A DNA stretch of 64,000 nt. Origin: Blumeriella jaapii. Its lineage: Eukaryota > Ascomycota > Leotiomycetes > Helotiales > Drepanopezizaceae. The stretch lies in NCBI GenBank assembly GCA_009599575.1, contig VWND01000038.1:96997-160996 (forward strand), written 5' to 3'. Positions 36,489-47,495 of this stretch are shown here, piece by piece (position 1 is the stretch's first letter; every line of letters starts with the position of its first letter). Both the position numbers and the translations under genes were made by a program. The notes below the pieces were generated by a model. That model did not search any database and was not told the DNA's origin. It saw only the letters and a program-made list of their open reading frames with translations.

Positions 36489-39260
36489 GTTTTTAGCTAA
36501 ATATTTTCCAGGTTTTGTTATAGCTTAGCGTTTGTTTTAAAACCAAAGCCGGCTATTCGTTTTTCGATAAAACGTCGATTAAAAAGATTTTGTTGCCGGC
36601 GACGGTGATTTGGCTTTAAAAAGATCGGTTTTAGTTTTAAAAAAAAGTTTTCATCTGGCCGTTTTCGGTATATTTGAAACTGACGAAACTTTCCAGGATT
36701 CAGAATATTTCAAAAATAATAAAATAAAAATATTTTTTTATTATTAAAAAGTTTTTATAAATAATAATATTTTTAACGTCGATTTTTATATTTTGTATAA
36801 TTTTATCAAATTTAATAATATTTTTATTAACGGTCGTGTAAATTATTCGTTTATCGGTAATAATCGGGATATTATTGGCTTCGGCCGTTTTTTGGTTTAT
36901 ATAATTAATTTCGGCTTTATTATTAAGTAAAGCGAGGGCGGTCGTACTTTTTTTAAATATTGTTTTTATTTTTAGCGCTTTTATAGCCGTATAAAAATAG
37001 TTTCGTTGTTTTGACTTTTAAGTTTTTATAGCGAGGACCAAAAGGCTGATTTTTTCCGAGGATTTTTTTTTATCGGCTAAATTAATAGCGGTATTATAAA
37101 TTTTTTTTTGGTTTTTTTTTAATTTAAAATCGTTTTTTTTTTCGAATAATTTTAATTTTTTCGTTTCTTTTTAATATAGGGATTTGTTTATTAATAACTT
37201 TATCGAATTTTTTTTTTGTGTTAAATAAATCGTTAAATTTTAATTTAATTTTTTGCTTTATGATTTTTTTAATAACTTCGTCGATAGCTTCGGAGCTAAT
37301 ATATTTGTCGATTTATTTTTCGTTTCGCATTAATAGTAAGCGTTTAAAAGCTGGTACTTTCTGAATAATTTAAATCGGAATGTCGGTATCGATATTTTTT
37401 ATATCGTTATTAATTTTTTTTATTATAAGCGATTTTTTAATAGTTTTATCGGTTTTTTTCGAATTTCAAAATCTTTTTTTCTTTCGATTTTAACGTTTTT
37501 TTTTATATTAATTAATTTAGCGAATAAAACAGAAGCATTTTGCTTTTTTATAATTCGCTAGCTTGATTATGCAATTATAATATTTGCAAATGCGATATTT
37601 GCATTAATAATATATATATTTATTTTCTATTTATATATTTGAATTTTATTTACGCTTAAAATAAAGGTTTTTTTTTTGATTAATATGCTTTTTGAAATGT
37701 TTTCTTTTTTATTAGTAAAAATCGTTTTTGCATTTTTTTTGTTTTTTAAGCAATCGTTTTATTTCGTACTTTTTATTTTTAAACGAATAATATTTAATTA
37801 GCTTTGATTTTCAGCTTTGTTAAAAAGGCTTATTTCTGCTTTCGTCGGTCCGAAACAAATCGCTTCGTATTTATTAATATAACAAATATTATTATTTATA
37901 CAAAAATTAAATATTTTGCATTCTGAGCGAATATAAGGTTTTTCGCAGTAAATTTTTTTATTATCACAGAATTTATATTTGGGGCCACGGAGTTTGTTTT
38001 AATAATTGCTTTTACTATTTTAATAGCCGCGATTTTGGTTTTTGCGTTAGTTTTCTTTTTTTTTTTAATAATTATTATTATAATTAATATTTCGCTGATT
38101 TTGATCGCTAGCACGGGAAAATTGCTATTAGGCAGCTATTATTTTTACGGTGGCTTGGCGAAGTTAATCGCTCCGCGTATTTTAAAAAAAGTAATTATTA
38201 TAAAACTTATTTTGATCGTTTTTATTATTTGAATTAACGTAAAAAAGTTTTTTCTGTTATTGCATAAAACTTTCGATTTTGCTTTGAAATTTTTAAATTT
38301 TAATATCGGTAAATTTTAATACGAGAATTTCGATATTTTTATCAAGCTTTTCCAAGCTTATAAATTCTGCAAAACGATTAAATGATATAATAACTGGCTG
38401 TTTTTTGGCGATTTCGGTAATTTTTAATAGCTGGATATATTTTTATACTAAAGCTTTTACGTTTTTTTTGTAAATAAAAGAGGAAAATTTCTTTTGGTTT
38501 ATAGCTTCGATAATACGTTCGTTTTGATTTTATTTAAAAACGAATTTTATAAATTTGAAATACTAATCGAAAATTTTAAAGTTTTGTTTATTAATTTTAA
38601 AATGTTTAATAGCTTTGTTGCGAATGCTGATTAAAAAGCTAAATAAAAACAATTTTTTTTATTCGACCTCGCTTAAAACTTTTTTATTAACGAAAACGTC
38701 AAAAACTTTCGTATAAATACGATAATAAGCTTTGAGTTTTTTAGTTTAGCAAATTGTTATAATAAACTGTTTAAGAAAAGCGATAGTATCGCGAATTTGC
38801 TAGCGATCGTGGTTTCGGAATTTCGATTTTAAGGTTTTAATTAGCTTACGCCAGTTTCGAACTTTAATAACTTTTTATTTATTTATCGATTTAATAATAT
38901 TTTAATAGTCAAGTTATAATAACGAGGAAGTTTATCGAATATCTCAATTTTAAAAATTTCGAAATTCTTACAGGTTTTTTTATATTTCTCGATAAAATCG
39001 GTAACGTTGGCGCCATTAAATAAAAATGTACCAAAGAAGCCAGGGAAAAGTATGCGGTTTCGCATAAAAAAACGAAAAGCGTCGTTATTTATAATATTAA
39101 TAAAAGTGTTGGTAGGATTTAAATTAAATAAATAAATATTTTTTAAAATTGCAAATTAAGAATTTTTAATATGAAAAAAATCGTTTTTAATAAAGGAGCT
39201 ATTAAAAAAGTCTTTGTGTTTTCTAAAAAAATTGAATAAAATAAAATTGCGTTCAGACAT
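36489..39260 (-). pseudogene. gag-protease remnant, copy C
   Basis: ATG (CAT at 39258-39260) kept, giving MSERNFILF as in copy D. The gag core is open at 38883-39065. The protease site at 36913-36924 reads N-N-K-A: both the catalytic Asp and the Gly are mutated, the worst of the four copies. Confidence 0.82.
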
Positions 39261-39836
39261 TTGAGTAATATATTAAAAAACTTGTTTTTTAATAAATTGA
39301 TTAAATTAATATAATATTATTATATAATCTACGGTTTCGATATTTCGTAGCTTAGGCTAATGCACGTACAGCCATTTTTTTATTATTTTTAATCAAAAGC
39401 CGCAAATTATAATTGCTATAATTACAAAGCGTAAAATTAGAAAATTAAGTTTTCGCCAAGCGTTTGACCAAAAAAGATTTAATTTAAAAAGGCCGAGCGC
39501 AGCGGTCGAAGCGTACGAACTAATATTCGATTTATTATTCTTAAACAAAAAAGCGATTTTCGAGCTTTAAATTTCGCATAATTCAGAATTGCCTAACCGT
39601 AATTTCAGACGTTTCTGAAATATATTGCATTTTTATAATTTAATAACTGTGCGCAAAATAAAAAAGGCTATTAAAAGTTTTTTATATAATGCAGCTGCGA
39701 ATAATATTATATAAAAGGTTTTTCAAGCCGTAATAGCGAAATATCGAAATCGATTTTAACTGCGAATTTAAAAAATGCATCGGCGAATATATAAAAACGA
39801 AACACCGAAATTTAAATCCCTGCGTAAATTATTAAA
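39261..39836 (-). other. 5' leader of copy C with leader-ORF remnant
   Basis: 576 bases, the same length as in B and D. The small leader ORF lies at about 39300-39545 on the minus strand. The LTR-proximal end reads (coding strand) TTTAATAATTTACGCAGGG, again without a TGG primer-binding start. Confidence 0.55.
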
Positions 39837-40103
39837 TATAAAAGTAGATAAGAAAACCAGATTGATACGGCCATATATCGGTGGGTAAAATAATTTAAAG
39901 AATTTTTAAAAAAAAAAAAAAAAAGAAAAAAAAAAAAAAATAAAGGTATGAATTAAACTGCGTGCTTATGGTACTATTTAAAAAAATGCTTTGCTTTTAT
40001 ATTTGTTGAAAATAGTCAGTGGCAGGGGGTCTCGGAGGAGTTTATGTCTCAACCATAGCTAAAACTACCAATTCCCATTAATACAGAGTATTACCGTTTT
40101 ACA
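39837..40103 (-). repeat. 5' LTR of copy C
   Basis: 267 bp. The outer end (40020-40103, GTGGCAGGGGGTCTCGGAGG) is lightly mutated and the inner end strongly, the mirror image of its partner LTR. Confidence 0.92.
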
Positions 40104-40107
40104 GTAT
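40104..40107. repeat. Target-site duplication of copy C, right (GTAT)
   Basis: Partner of 28812-28815. The following AATGATTTTT is Fam3-side sequence, not the continuation of fragment G. Confidence 0.6.
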
Positions 40108-41935
40108 AATGATTTTTAAAGATTGGCTTACCGCCGTTCGTTAAAAAAAACAAAATTAATTGGCTGAACGAATTTTATATGCGAGTCGCTTTTTAATTAA
40201 ATTTATTATTTATTAAAATGGTAGGTTTTTAACTAAAGCGTATTACAAGTCAAATCGTACGTACGAAAATCGTTTTAAATGTTTTATAAGCTTTTTTTCG
40301 GCTTTTTTTTTTTTTTTTTTTTTTTTTTACGTTTAAAACGCTTTTTTTAGCGTTTTTTCTTTTCGATCGGATTAACGATAACGCTCGTTTTTTATTTTAT
40401 ATTAAAAAGTTTAAAAAGACTAATTTGCACGATTTTTTACGGGCCGATTTTCGGTTTTATTAAAAAGCTTTTTTAGGCTGATAAATGTAAACGAGATCGA
40501 GCCGGCCGAAGATTCGCTTTTTGATAATAATAATAAAAACGAAAACTTTTTTTCAAACGATTTTCAAAACGTATATAAAAGAATTGAAAGCTTTTCCGCT
40601 AGTCGGAGAAACGTCCAAATTTAAGTAAAGCTTTTTTTTAGGCGTGTTGCGCGATATACGTTATTTTAACGTTCGGAAGCTTTTTGATAGCGATTTATTA
40701 ACGATTTCCGTTATATTTATTAAAAATAGCTTTTCGTACAAAATGAAAGCGTTCGCCGATTTTGAAGCGAACGGTTATGCGTTGTTCGATTCGGCGCTAA
40801 TTAATTTTTTTTTTTTTTAAATTTTTGATTTAATTTTTCTCGGCTTTTTTTTTGGTAAAAAAGTATAATAGAGCTCGTAGTTATTTAATTATATATTTTA
40901 CGCTTTTTAATTTTATTATTAATAATCGAATACAATCGTTTATTTTTTTTTTAATTATTAATTTCGGAAATTATAATATAATTCTAGAAAAAGCTTGATT
41001 GGCCGAACATTAAGTTTTATTAAATTGTAATAAGCGCAAGCTTTATTGGCCGAAGTTTTACTTTTTTATAGTTTTTTACGTTCGTTGTATTAAAGTTTTT
41101 TATTTATATTTCCGAAAGATTTAATTTCGTTATTAAAACGACGCTGTAAAACGTGACAAAAACTTTGATTAATTGTGGCAGATTTACGACGTTATGCGAA
41201 GCGCGAAAAAATCGAATTTTATTCGCGGTGCTAATTTCGATAGCGACGCTAATAGAATAATATAAGAAATTATATTATTTTTCCAGGCTGGCGATTTTTT
41301 TATTATTATTATTTTTTTTTTTTTTCGTCGGAACAGCTTTTTCGTTTTACGAAAAACAGTTATATGAAAAACCGAAAAAAAGCTTTCGCCGCGATGGCTT
41401 TTTAGCTTAATATAATCGATAATTTAGATAAGCCTTTTTTTAAATTTTTCAAACGATTAATTCGAAGACGAGTTTTTTAACCTATTGCTTATTTAATTTC
41501 TATCTGCCAGATTATTGCATACGTTTTTAAGCTGATTTTCAGGAAAAAAAACAGTTGAAATATTTTCAATTTTTTTATACGAGATCGACAGAATATTAAA
41601 CGATTTTACGTATAATATTTTTTTTAAAATCTAGTTTTATAGTTTTTTCGAACGTTTCAGGATTAATAAAATATCGATTTCGACTTTTTTAATTAGCTTA
41701 GCAAAGCTAATTTCGAATAAACTTTTTTTCGAATCTTTTTTTCCGAAGTATAAAAATTTTAAACACGTGTTTTTTAAAGCCGCTAGTAACGAGCTAGCTT
41801 TTTACCGGCTTTACGATTATAAAATCGAGCTTATTATAAATAAGAAAAAACTGAAATATACTTTTTTATATAAAATATCGATTTTAAAATTCGAAATTGT
41901 TAAGATTTATTTGTAAACAAATTTTAATAAAAGCT
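40108..41935 (+). pseudogene. Fam3 gag-protease remnant
   Basis: Gag is only a decayed frame with a 26-T run (40303-40328). The protease is clear at about 40735-40790: MKAFADFEANGYALFDSAL, where D-F-E-A (40758-40769) stands for the D-S-G-A of the family, both changes being single C-to-T and G-to-A steps. Near 40985 a block aligning with the ILGRKWLA motif of related elements closes the protease. A reversed 33-bp palindromic module lies at 41221-41253. Between 41270 and 41930 the frame is poorly resolved. Confidence 0.75.
41221..41253 (-). repeat. 33-bp palindromic module in Fam3
   Basis: Plus strand ATTCGCGGTGCTAATTTCGA...CGCTAAT, exactly 33 bp. By its asymmetric core it is reversed relative to the Fam3 coding strand. 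The only module outside Fam1. Confidence 0.7.
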
Positions 41936-43200
41936 TTATCGAATTTTTTTTCGAACTTTTTTTTTTTTTTGCTGCTTTAATGCTTTTCGCTAAAAAACCC
42001 GACGGTTTATTACGTTTTTGTATTAATTATCGAACTTTTAATAACGTTATTTGTAAAAATCGCTTTTTTTTTTTTTTTATCGATAAGATTTTTATTCGTT
42101 TTTCGAAAGCACGAAGTTTTACGAAGTTCGATATTCGTTAAGCTTTTTACAAAATTCGAATGGATTTCGCTAATAAAAAACTGACGACGTTTTGTACGCG
42201 TTACGGCGTTTATAAATGCAAAATGCTATTTTTTGGTTTTATTAATAAATCCGTAATTTATTAACGTTATATAAACGACGTTTTTTTCGATTATTTAAAC
42301 GATTTTTGTATTGTATATTTAAATAATATTTTTATTTATTCGTTCGATTTTTTAAAACACGCTATATACGTTCGCAAAATATTTTAAAAGTTTGCCGACG
42401 CTAAATTATAGGCCGATATTCGAAAGTCTGAATTTAACGTTATTCGGACCCGTTATTTAGGTTTTATTATTTTTATTAAAAGCTTAAAAATAAATTTAGA
42501 AAAAATCTTTGTAGTCGTTTATTAAAAGTCTTTTACTATTATAAAAGAAGTATAAAGCTTTTTTGGTTTTTGTAATTTTTACCGACGTTATTCGAAACTA
42601 CGGTATAATTGCAAAGCTTTTGGTTTATTTAATTAAAGCTAACGTTTTTTATAATTTTATTTTTAAATATTAAAAAAGTTTCGATCTTTTTATACTAGCT
42701 TTTATTACAACACCAGTTTTATAATATTACAGGCAAAATCTTTTTTGCATATTAAAAACTAACGCTTCCGACGGCGTAGTAGTTTTTATGCTTTCGCAAT
42801 TTTATAACGACGACTGGCTTTTAATCGCTTATTTTAGCAAAACCATAGTTTTCGCAGAATTGAATTATATCGTATACGATAAAAAAATATTCGCAATTGT
42901 AAGATTTTTAAGCAATTTTTGTATTAAATTAATTGGCTCAGTTTATTAAATTAAAATTATTTTTAATTATAAAGTTTTGAAATATTTTATAATTTTTAAA
43001 TTTTTAAACGCTCGATAAGCATGCTAAGCCGAGCTTTTCGCCGATTACAACTTTTTTATTACGTACAAACTAAATAAACACAATTTTTTAGCTGACGCAT
43101 TAATACGTCGTACGAGCGAATTCGACCGTTAAAACTTTTTTAAACGCATTTAGCGCTTGCAAATCCTTTTTCGAGCAGATCAAATCGATCACCGCTTTTT
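41936..43200 (+). pseudogene. Fam3 reverse transcriptase and RNase H remnant
   Basis: RT blocks in order: AKKPDGLLRFCINYRTFNNVICKN, ARSFTKFDIR, LTTFCTRYGVYKCKMLFFGF, INDVFFDYLNDF, then Y-L-N-N at 42316-42327 (YLDD with both Asp mutated to Asn), ADIRKSEFNV and TRYLGFII. RNase H: TNASDGVVVFMLSQ (catalytic Asp to Asn), LLIAYFSKTIVFAELNY, YDKKIFAIV, LADALIRRTS. These are the standard blocks of Tf1/sushi-type fungal elements. Confidence 0.9.
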
Positions 43201-44228
43201 AATTAAAAAACTTCGATTTTTTACGGCTTTCGAAACAGCTGTTTTTGTCGTTGAAATAACTGATTTTTTTTTCGTATTTCGTATCGTTAATTAATTTTTC
43301 TACGCTAATCGCATAATTAATAATTTAATAGCTTTCCGAAAAAAAGCTGTACGAAACGCTATTAAAAAAAACGACGATAATAATATTTCGTATATATTTA
43401 AACGCGATTTGCTGTTATATTACGGTCGTTTAATAATTTTAAATATCGATTATTTTCGTTTGGCTTTTGTACGAAAAATATACGACCAAATTTTTACCGT
43501 TTATTTTAACGTTCGTAAAACTACGCAATTGTTTTCGGATTAATATTATTAGCGAAATATAACAGCTTTCGTAAAATAATACTATCGCAATTGCTACGTT
43601 TATCGAAAAAGTTTTATTAAAAAATAAGCGCTCCGGTTTTTTTCAGCTTTTTTCTGTTTTTGACTATTTTTAAAAGTACGTTACAATAGATTTTTGTAAT
43701 TTTAATAAAAACAAATACGATTATAATAACGTATTCGTAATAATAAATCGCTTTTTTAAGCAAATTATTTCGATTTTTTATTATAAAAATATCGACGCTC
43801 GAAGTTTTGCTAAATTATATATATTTTACATATATAAGTATTTCGGCTTTTTAAAAAATATTATTAGCGATCGTGGATTTTAATATTAATTTACTTTTTG
43901 GTTTAAATTAAATAAAATACTCGGTACGCAATTGAAGCTTTCGACAGCCGCTTATTTTAAAACCGACGGTTAAACCGAAATTTATAATTAATATTTGCAA
44001 AAATGCTTTCGACCTTTCGTAAATTTTTATTAAAACGATTAGAGCGAATTTTTTTTAATAATGGATTTCGCTTAAATAGTTTTTTTACAAAAATCTAAAT
44101 GGTTTTTTATTTTTCGAAATTATATACGGTTATATTTTTTATATTAATTGAAATTAAAAGCTCGATATATTTTTTTTTTTTTTTTATATAAACTAAACGC
44201 AAACAAAGCTCGTGCGTACGCTCGCCGC

Positions 44229-44461
44229 TATTACGTGTTACGATTCTGGCCGGTGGTAATTGCTAATAGTAATTGCCAGTGGTAAATTGCTAGTAGTAAT
44301 TGCCAGTGGTAGGATTAAGGTTTGCGCACGGACCCCACCAACCTGTATTTAATAGTTCAGAGCTCCCGTACCTTAGAGCTCTTCACTTTAGTATTCAACG
44401 TACACGCGTATTTTTCGGCCCATATCATCATGATCACCCTTAAGCCAGCTGTCATATTACG
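44229..44461. mobile_element. 219-bp TG...CA insertion with 7-bp duplication (possible solo LTR or short element)
   Basis: TATTACG at 44229-44235 and again at 44455-44461 flanks a 219-bp segment (44236-44454) starting TGTTACGATTCTGG and ending CAGCTGTCA. Removing the insert and one duplicate rejoins the Fam3 integrase frame without a shift. The segment is much less AT-rich than its host and carries no other copy in the window. TG...CA ends suggest a solo LTR, but the 7-bp duplication is longer than the usual 4-6; no terminal inverted repeat or poly(A) tail is seen. Confidence 0.75.
44251..44312. repeat. Tandem repeat inside the 219-bp insertion
   Basis: A unit of about 26-27 bp built from GGTAATTGCTAGTAGTAATT and GCCAGT is repeated slightly more than twice with small differences. 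Confidence 0.65.
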
Positions 44462-45038
44462 ACGCTTAGAACTTCGCCAAATCGCATTTTTAATAAGCTT
44501 ACGATAAAATAAAAATAAATGCGAATAAGTTTCGCCGCGCGATCGATTTTGATGTTAGCGATTACGTATGGCTTCATATGCGTTTATTTCCGATTTTCCG
44601 GCTTTTTCGCAAGCTCGATAATTTTACAAACGACTTTTTTAAAATTTTAGCCAAAATTTTCGATAACGCTTTTAAATTAGATTTTTTTAATATTATAAAC
44701 GTACACTTAGTTTTTTACGCTAATCGATTGCGTAAAACAGCTAACGACGCGCTTTCAGATCAGATTAATTTAGTTTTTGAATTTATTAATATAATTAATA
44801 AGCTTAAATACGAAATCGAAAAATTAATCGCTTATCGAATACAGCGGAAAACCTTTTAATACAAAATTTTTTAAATAAGCTTAAATAAAAATCTTATATG
44901 GTATTTCGCGTTTGATTTTATATACGCTTTTTTAAAAATGCGCGACTTTTATTTAGCGTATAAAAAGCTTTTCGGTTTTTTGCAAAACTTATAAATTAGC
45001 TAAAAGCGTATTCCGAAGGTTTAAATTCGTACGATTAT

Positions 45039-45305
45039 TGTAAAAGTAGGTAGGAAAACCAGACTGATACGGCCATATATCGGTGGGTAAGATAGTTTAG
45101 GGAATCCCTAGAAAAGACTGAAAAAAGGAAAAAAAAAATAAATGAAGGTATGAATTAAACTGCGTGCTTATAATACTATTTAAAAGGATGCTTTGCTTTT
45201 ATACCTGTTAAAAATAGTCAGTAGCAGAAAGTTTCGAAAGGGTTTATGCCTCGATCATAGCTAAAACTACCAATTTCTATTAATACAAAATATTACCGTT
45301 TTACA
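45039..45305 (-). repeat. 3' LTR of copy E
   Basis: 267 bp with both canonical ends kept (TGTAAAAGTAGG...CCGTTTTACA on the plus strand). Followed on the plus strand by TTCTGTTTTA, the complement of the purine tract. Confidence 0.92.
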
Positions 45306-45399
45306 TTCTGTTTTAAATAATATACGTAGTCGTTTTTAACTACGACCAAAGAAAAACTTTAACAAATGCAATCTAATTTATTTTTTATAGTCTAAAAAT

Positions 45400-46652
45400 T
45401 AATTAATCAAAATTAAACTTTTTAACCCTACGCTTTTTTAATTTCTTAACTTATTTTTGGCCTTTTTGCTATTGGCTTTTGCGGAAAAGTAGCGTTTCGC
45501 TTATCGTTTGAATTATTTTGTTTATTCTGTTTTATTAAAAAATGGCTCGATAAAATGTCAGTCGAAATATCGTTTAAATTTACGAACGTTTTAATAGCTT
45601 TTTCGTCGATAATATTATTAAGCGTCGCCGCGACGAATGCTTTTCACGACTTTTTTGCGTAAATAATAAATTTCAGCTTTTAAACGTGGTTTTACGCTTT
45701 GCAAAAAGCGCTGAAAAGTCTTGTATTAAAATCGTAGAAATAATCGATTAATTCGTCGTAATTAAAACCGATTAACGCTTTTGCTTCGCGCAAAACTAAT
45801 AGGTCGGATTACGGTTGTTTACCGACGAATGCTTTTAAAAGGGCTTCGAAGCTTATAAAAAAGATTATTTTACGAAATAATTCGGAAATAATCGTTTGCA
45901 ATCGAAACCACCGAAAATATTATAATTGCTTTCGCCGCAATATAAATAATATCAGATTACTTATCGGATTATCGTTTTCGAAATAATTTTTATATTTTTG
46001 CGTCGTATAATTATTCGAATAAATTAATATCGCGCCGTCGGTTTTTTGAATTTTAAATTTAACGAAAATCTTTTGCTTAATCGAAAAGCTGATAGAAATT
46101 ATTTTATTTTTTATTTCGTAGCTTTCGGTTTCGTAATCCGATAAAATAGCCGAGGCTATTATTTTAAACGCGCTAAAATACAAAAAAGCTAAGCTTTTTT
46201 AAATGGTTTTAGTCAGTTTGGCGTCGTGGTGTAATTGCAAATAAGCTTCGATTATTTCCGAATTATATGCGAATATAAATAAAACGTAATAATCGAAAAT
46301 GGCGTCGATAAAGTTTTCGATTTTTTTCTTTTTTTAAAAATCGGCGATATCGAATTTTATAATTGTAATACGATCGGGACTAATAAGGCCTGCGATCGGA
46401 ACGTTAAAATAAGCTACGAAGCGGCAGTTTTCGGAATTTCGAATAATTAAAACAGCGAAATAAAAGCCGGGGTGCATTTTGAAAGCTTATTAAATAAAAT
46501 TGTAGAATATATTGGCGAAAAAAGCTGTAAATGCTTTTTGGATTTTAACCAATCGAAAATAATACTTATATATAACTATTTTTTTTTTTATAAAATATAA
46601 TAATAGTTTGTTTTTTTCGTTATGAAATTTTACGTAATTAACGAATTCGCAG
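45400..46652 (-). pseudogene. ORFX C-terminal remnant, copy E (left part)
   Basis: Includes the longest open C-terminal piece in any copy, 45920-46183 (87 codons): ASAILSDYETESYEIKNKII, KQKIFVKFKIQKTDGAILIY, NPISNLILFILRRKQL. It is interrupted at 46652 by copy D and resumes at 57947. Confidence 0.7.
46649..46652. repeat. Target-site duplication of copy D, left (GCAG)
   Basis: Partner ACAA at 57943-57946. G-to-A at both Gs explains the difference. Joining the flanks restores the ORFX sequence ...ATTCGCAGTTTAATTTAAAT seen uninterrupted in copy C at about 30430. Confidence 0.75.
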
Positions 46653-46919
46653 TGTAAAACGGTGATACCTTGTATTGATAGGAGTTGGTAGTTTTAGCTA
46701 TGGTCGAGGCATGAACCCCTCCGAGACCCCCTGCCACTGACTACCTTCAACAGGTATAAGAGCAAAGCATTCCCTTAGATAGTACTATAAGCACGCAGTT
46801 TAATTCATATTTTTACTTATTTTTTTTTTCTTTTTTTTAGTTTTTTTTAAGGATTTTCTAAACTATTTTATTCACCGATATATGGCCGTATCAGTCTGGT
46901 TTTCTTACCTATTTTTATA
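46653..46919 (+). repeat. 5' LTR of copy D
   Basis: 267 bp; the first half is the least mutated LTR sequence in the window (GTCGAGGCATGAACCCCTCC). TATA-like TATAAGAG at 46755-46762. Confidence 0.92.
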
Positions 46920-47495
46920 TTTAATAACTTACGCAAAAATTCAAACTTCGGTGCTTTATTTTTATATATTCGCCGATGCATTTTTTAAATTTTTAATTAA
47001 AATCGACTTCGATATTTCGCTATTACGGCTTAAAAAACCTTTTATATGATATTATTCGCAGCTGTATTATATAAAAAACCTTTAATAGCTTTTTTTATTT
47101 TGCGCACAATTATTAAATTACAAAAGTGTAATATATTTTAGAAACGTCTGAAATTACGGTCAGGCAATTCTGAACCGTGCGAAATTCAAAGCTCGAAAGT
47201 CGCTTTTTTATTTAAAAATAATAAATCGAATATTGGTTTATACGCTTCGACCGCTGCGCTCGGCCTTTTTAAACTAGATTTCTTTTAATCAAACGCTTGG
47301 CGAAAACTCAATTTTCTGATTTTACGTTTTATGATTATAGCAATTATAATTTGCGATTTTTTATTAAAAATAATAAAAAAATGGCTATACGTGCATTAGC
47401 CTGAGCCACGGAATATCGAAACCGTAAATTATACAGCAATATTATATTAATTTAATTAACCTACCAAAAAACAAATTTTTTAATATATTATCCAA
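46920..47495 (+). other. 5' leader of copy D with leader-ORF remnant
   Basis: 576 bases. The small leader ORF corresponds to about 47207-47450, with one TGG-to-TAA stop near 47287 and further RIP-type substitutions. No tRNA primer-binding site recognised at 46920. Confidence 0.55.

Larger units (their letters stand above)
28816..40103 (-). mobile_element. Fam1 Gypsy LTR retrotransposon, copy C, complete, inverted
   Basis: LTRs 28816-29082 (3') and 39837-40103 (5'), total 11,288 bp, same internal order as B read on the minus strand. It forms large inverted repeats with the plus-strand copies. Confidence 0.93.
40108..45034 (+). mobile_element. Fam3 chromodomain Gypsy element (chromovirus), truncated both ends
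   Basis: Gag remnant, protease, RT, RNase H, integrase and chromodomain in canonical order on the plus strand, unrelated in nucleotide sequence to Fam1 and Fam2. The left end abuts the LTR of copy C, the right end is cut by copy E inside the chromodomain tail; LTRs are not visible. A 219-bp insertion splits integrase. Confidence 0.87.
43201..45034 (+). pseudogene. Fam3 integrase with chromodomain, interrupted
   Basis: Integrase core near 43650-44100: VRYNRFL, ARSFAKLYIF, an I-S-D-R-G block, FKLNKILGTQLKLSTA, the TDGQTEIYNQ block in mutated form, and LQKCFRPFVNFY. The C-terminal linker resumes after the insertion: YYDA...FAKSH...AYDKIKINANKFRRAIDFDVSDYVWLHM, then FRKLDNFT...FKILAKI (GPY/F) and VHLVFYANRLRKTANDAL. 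The chromodomain follows at about 44800-45000 (YEIEKLIAYRIQRKTF, then a W-Y-x-A-x-D-F-like block). Chromodomains tether integration to marked heterochromatin in this family. It is cut at 45034 by copy E. Confidence 0.88.
45039..46652 (-). mobile_element. Fam1 copy E, left part (3' LTR and ORFX C-terminus)
   Basis: 3' LTR 45039-45305 then the ORFX C-terminal half, stopping at GCAG (46649-46652), where copy D entered. Continues at 57943-64000. TTAT at 45035-45038 in Fam3 is the expected left duplication; its partner is outside the window. Confidence 0.9.
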
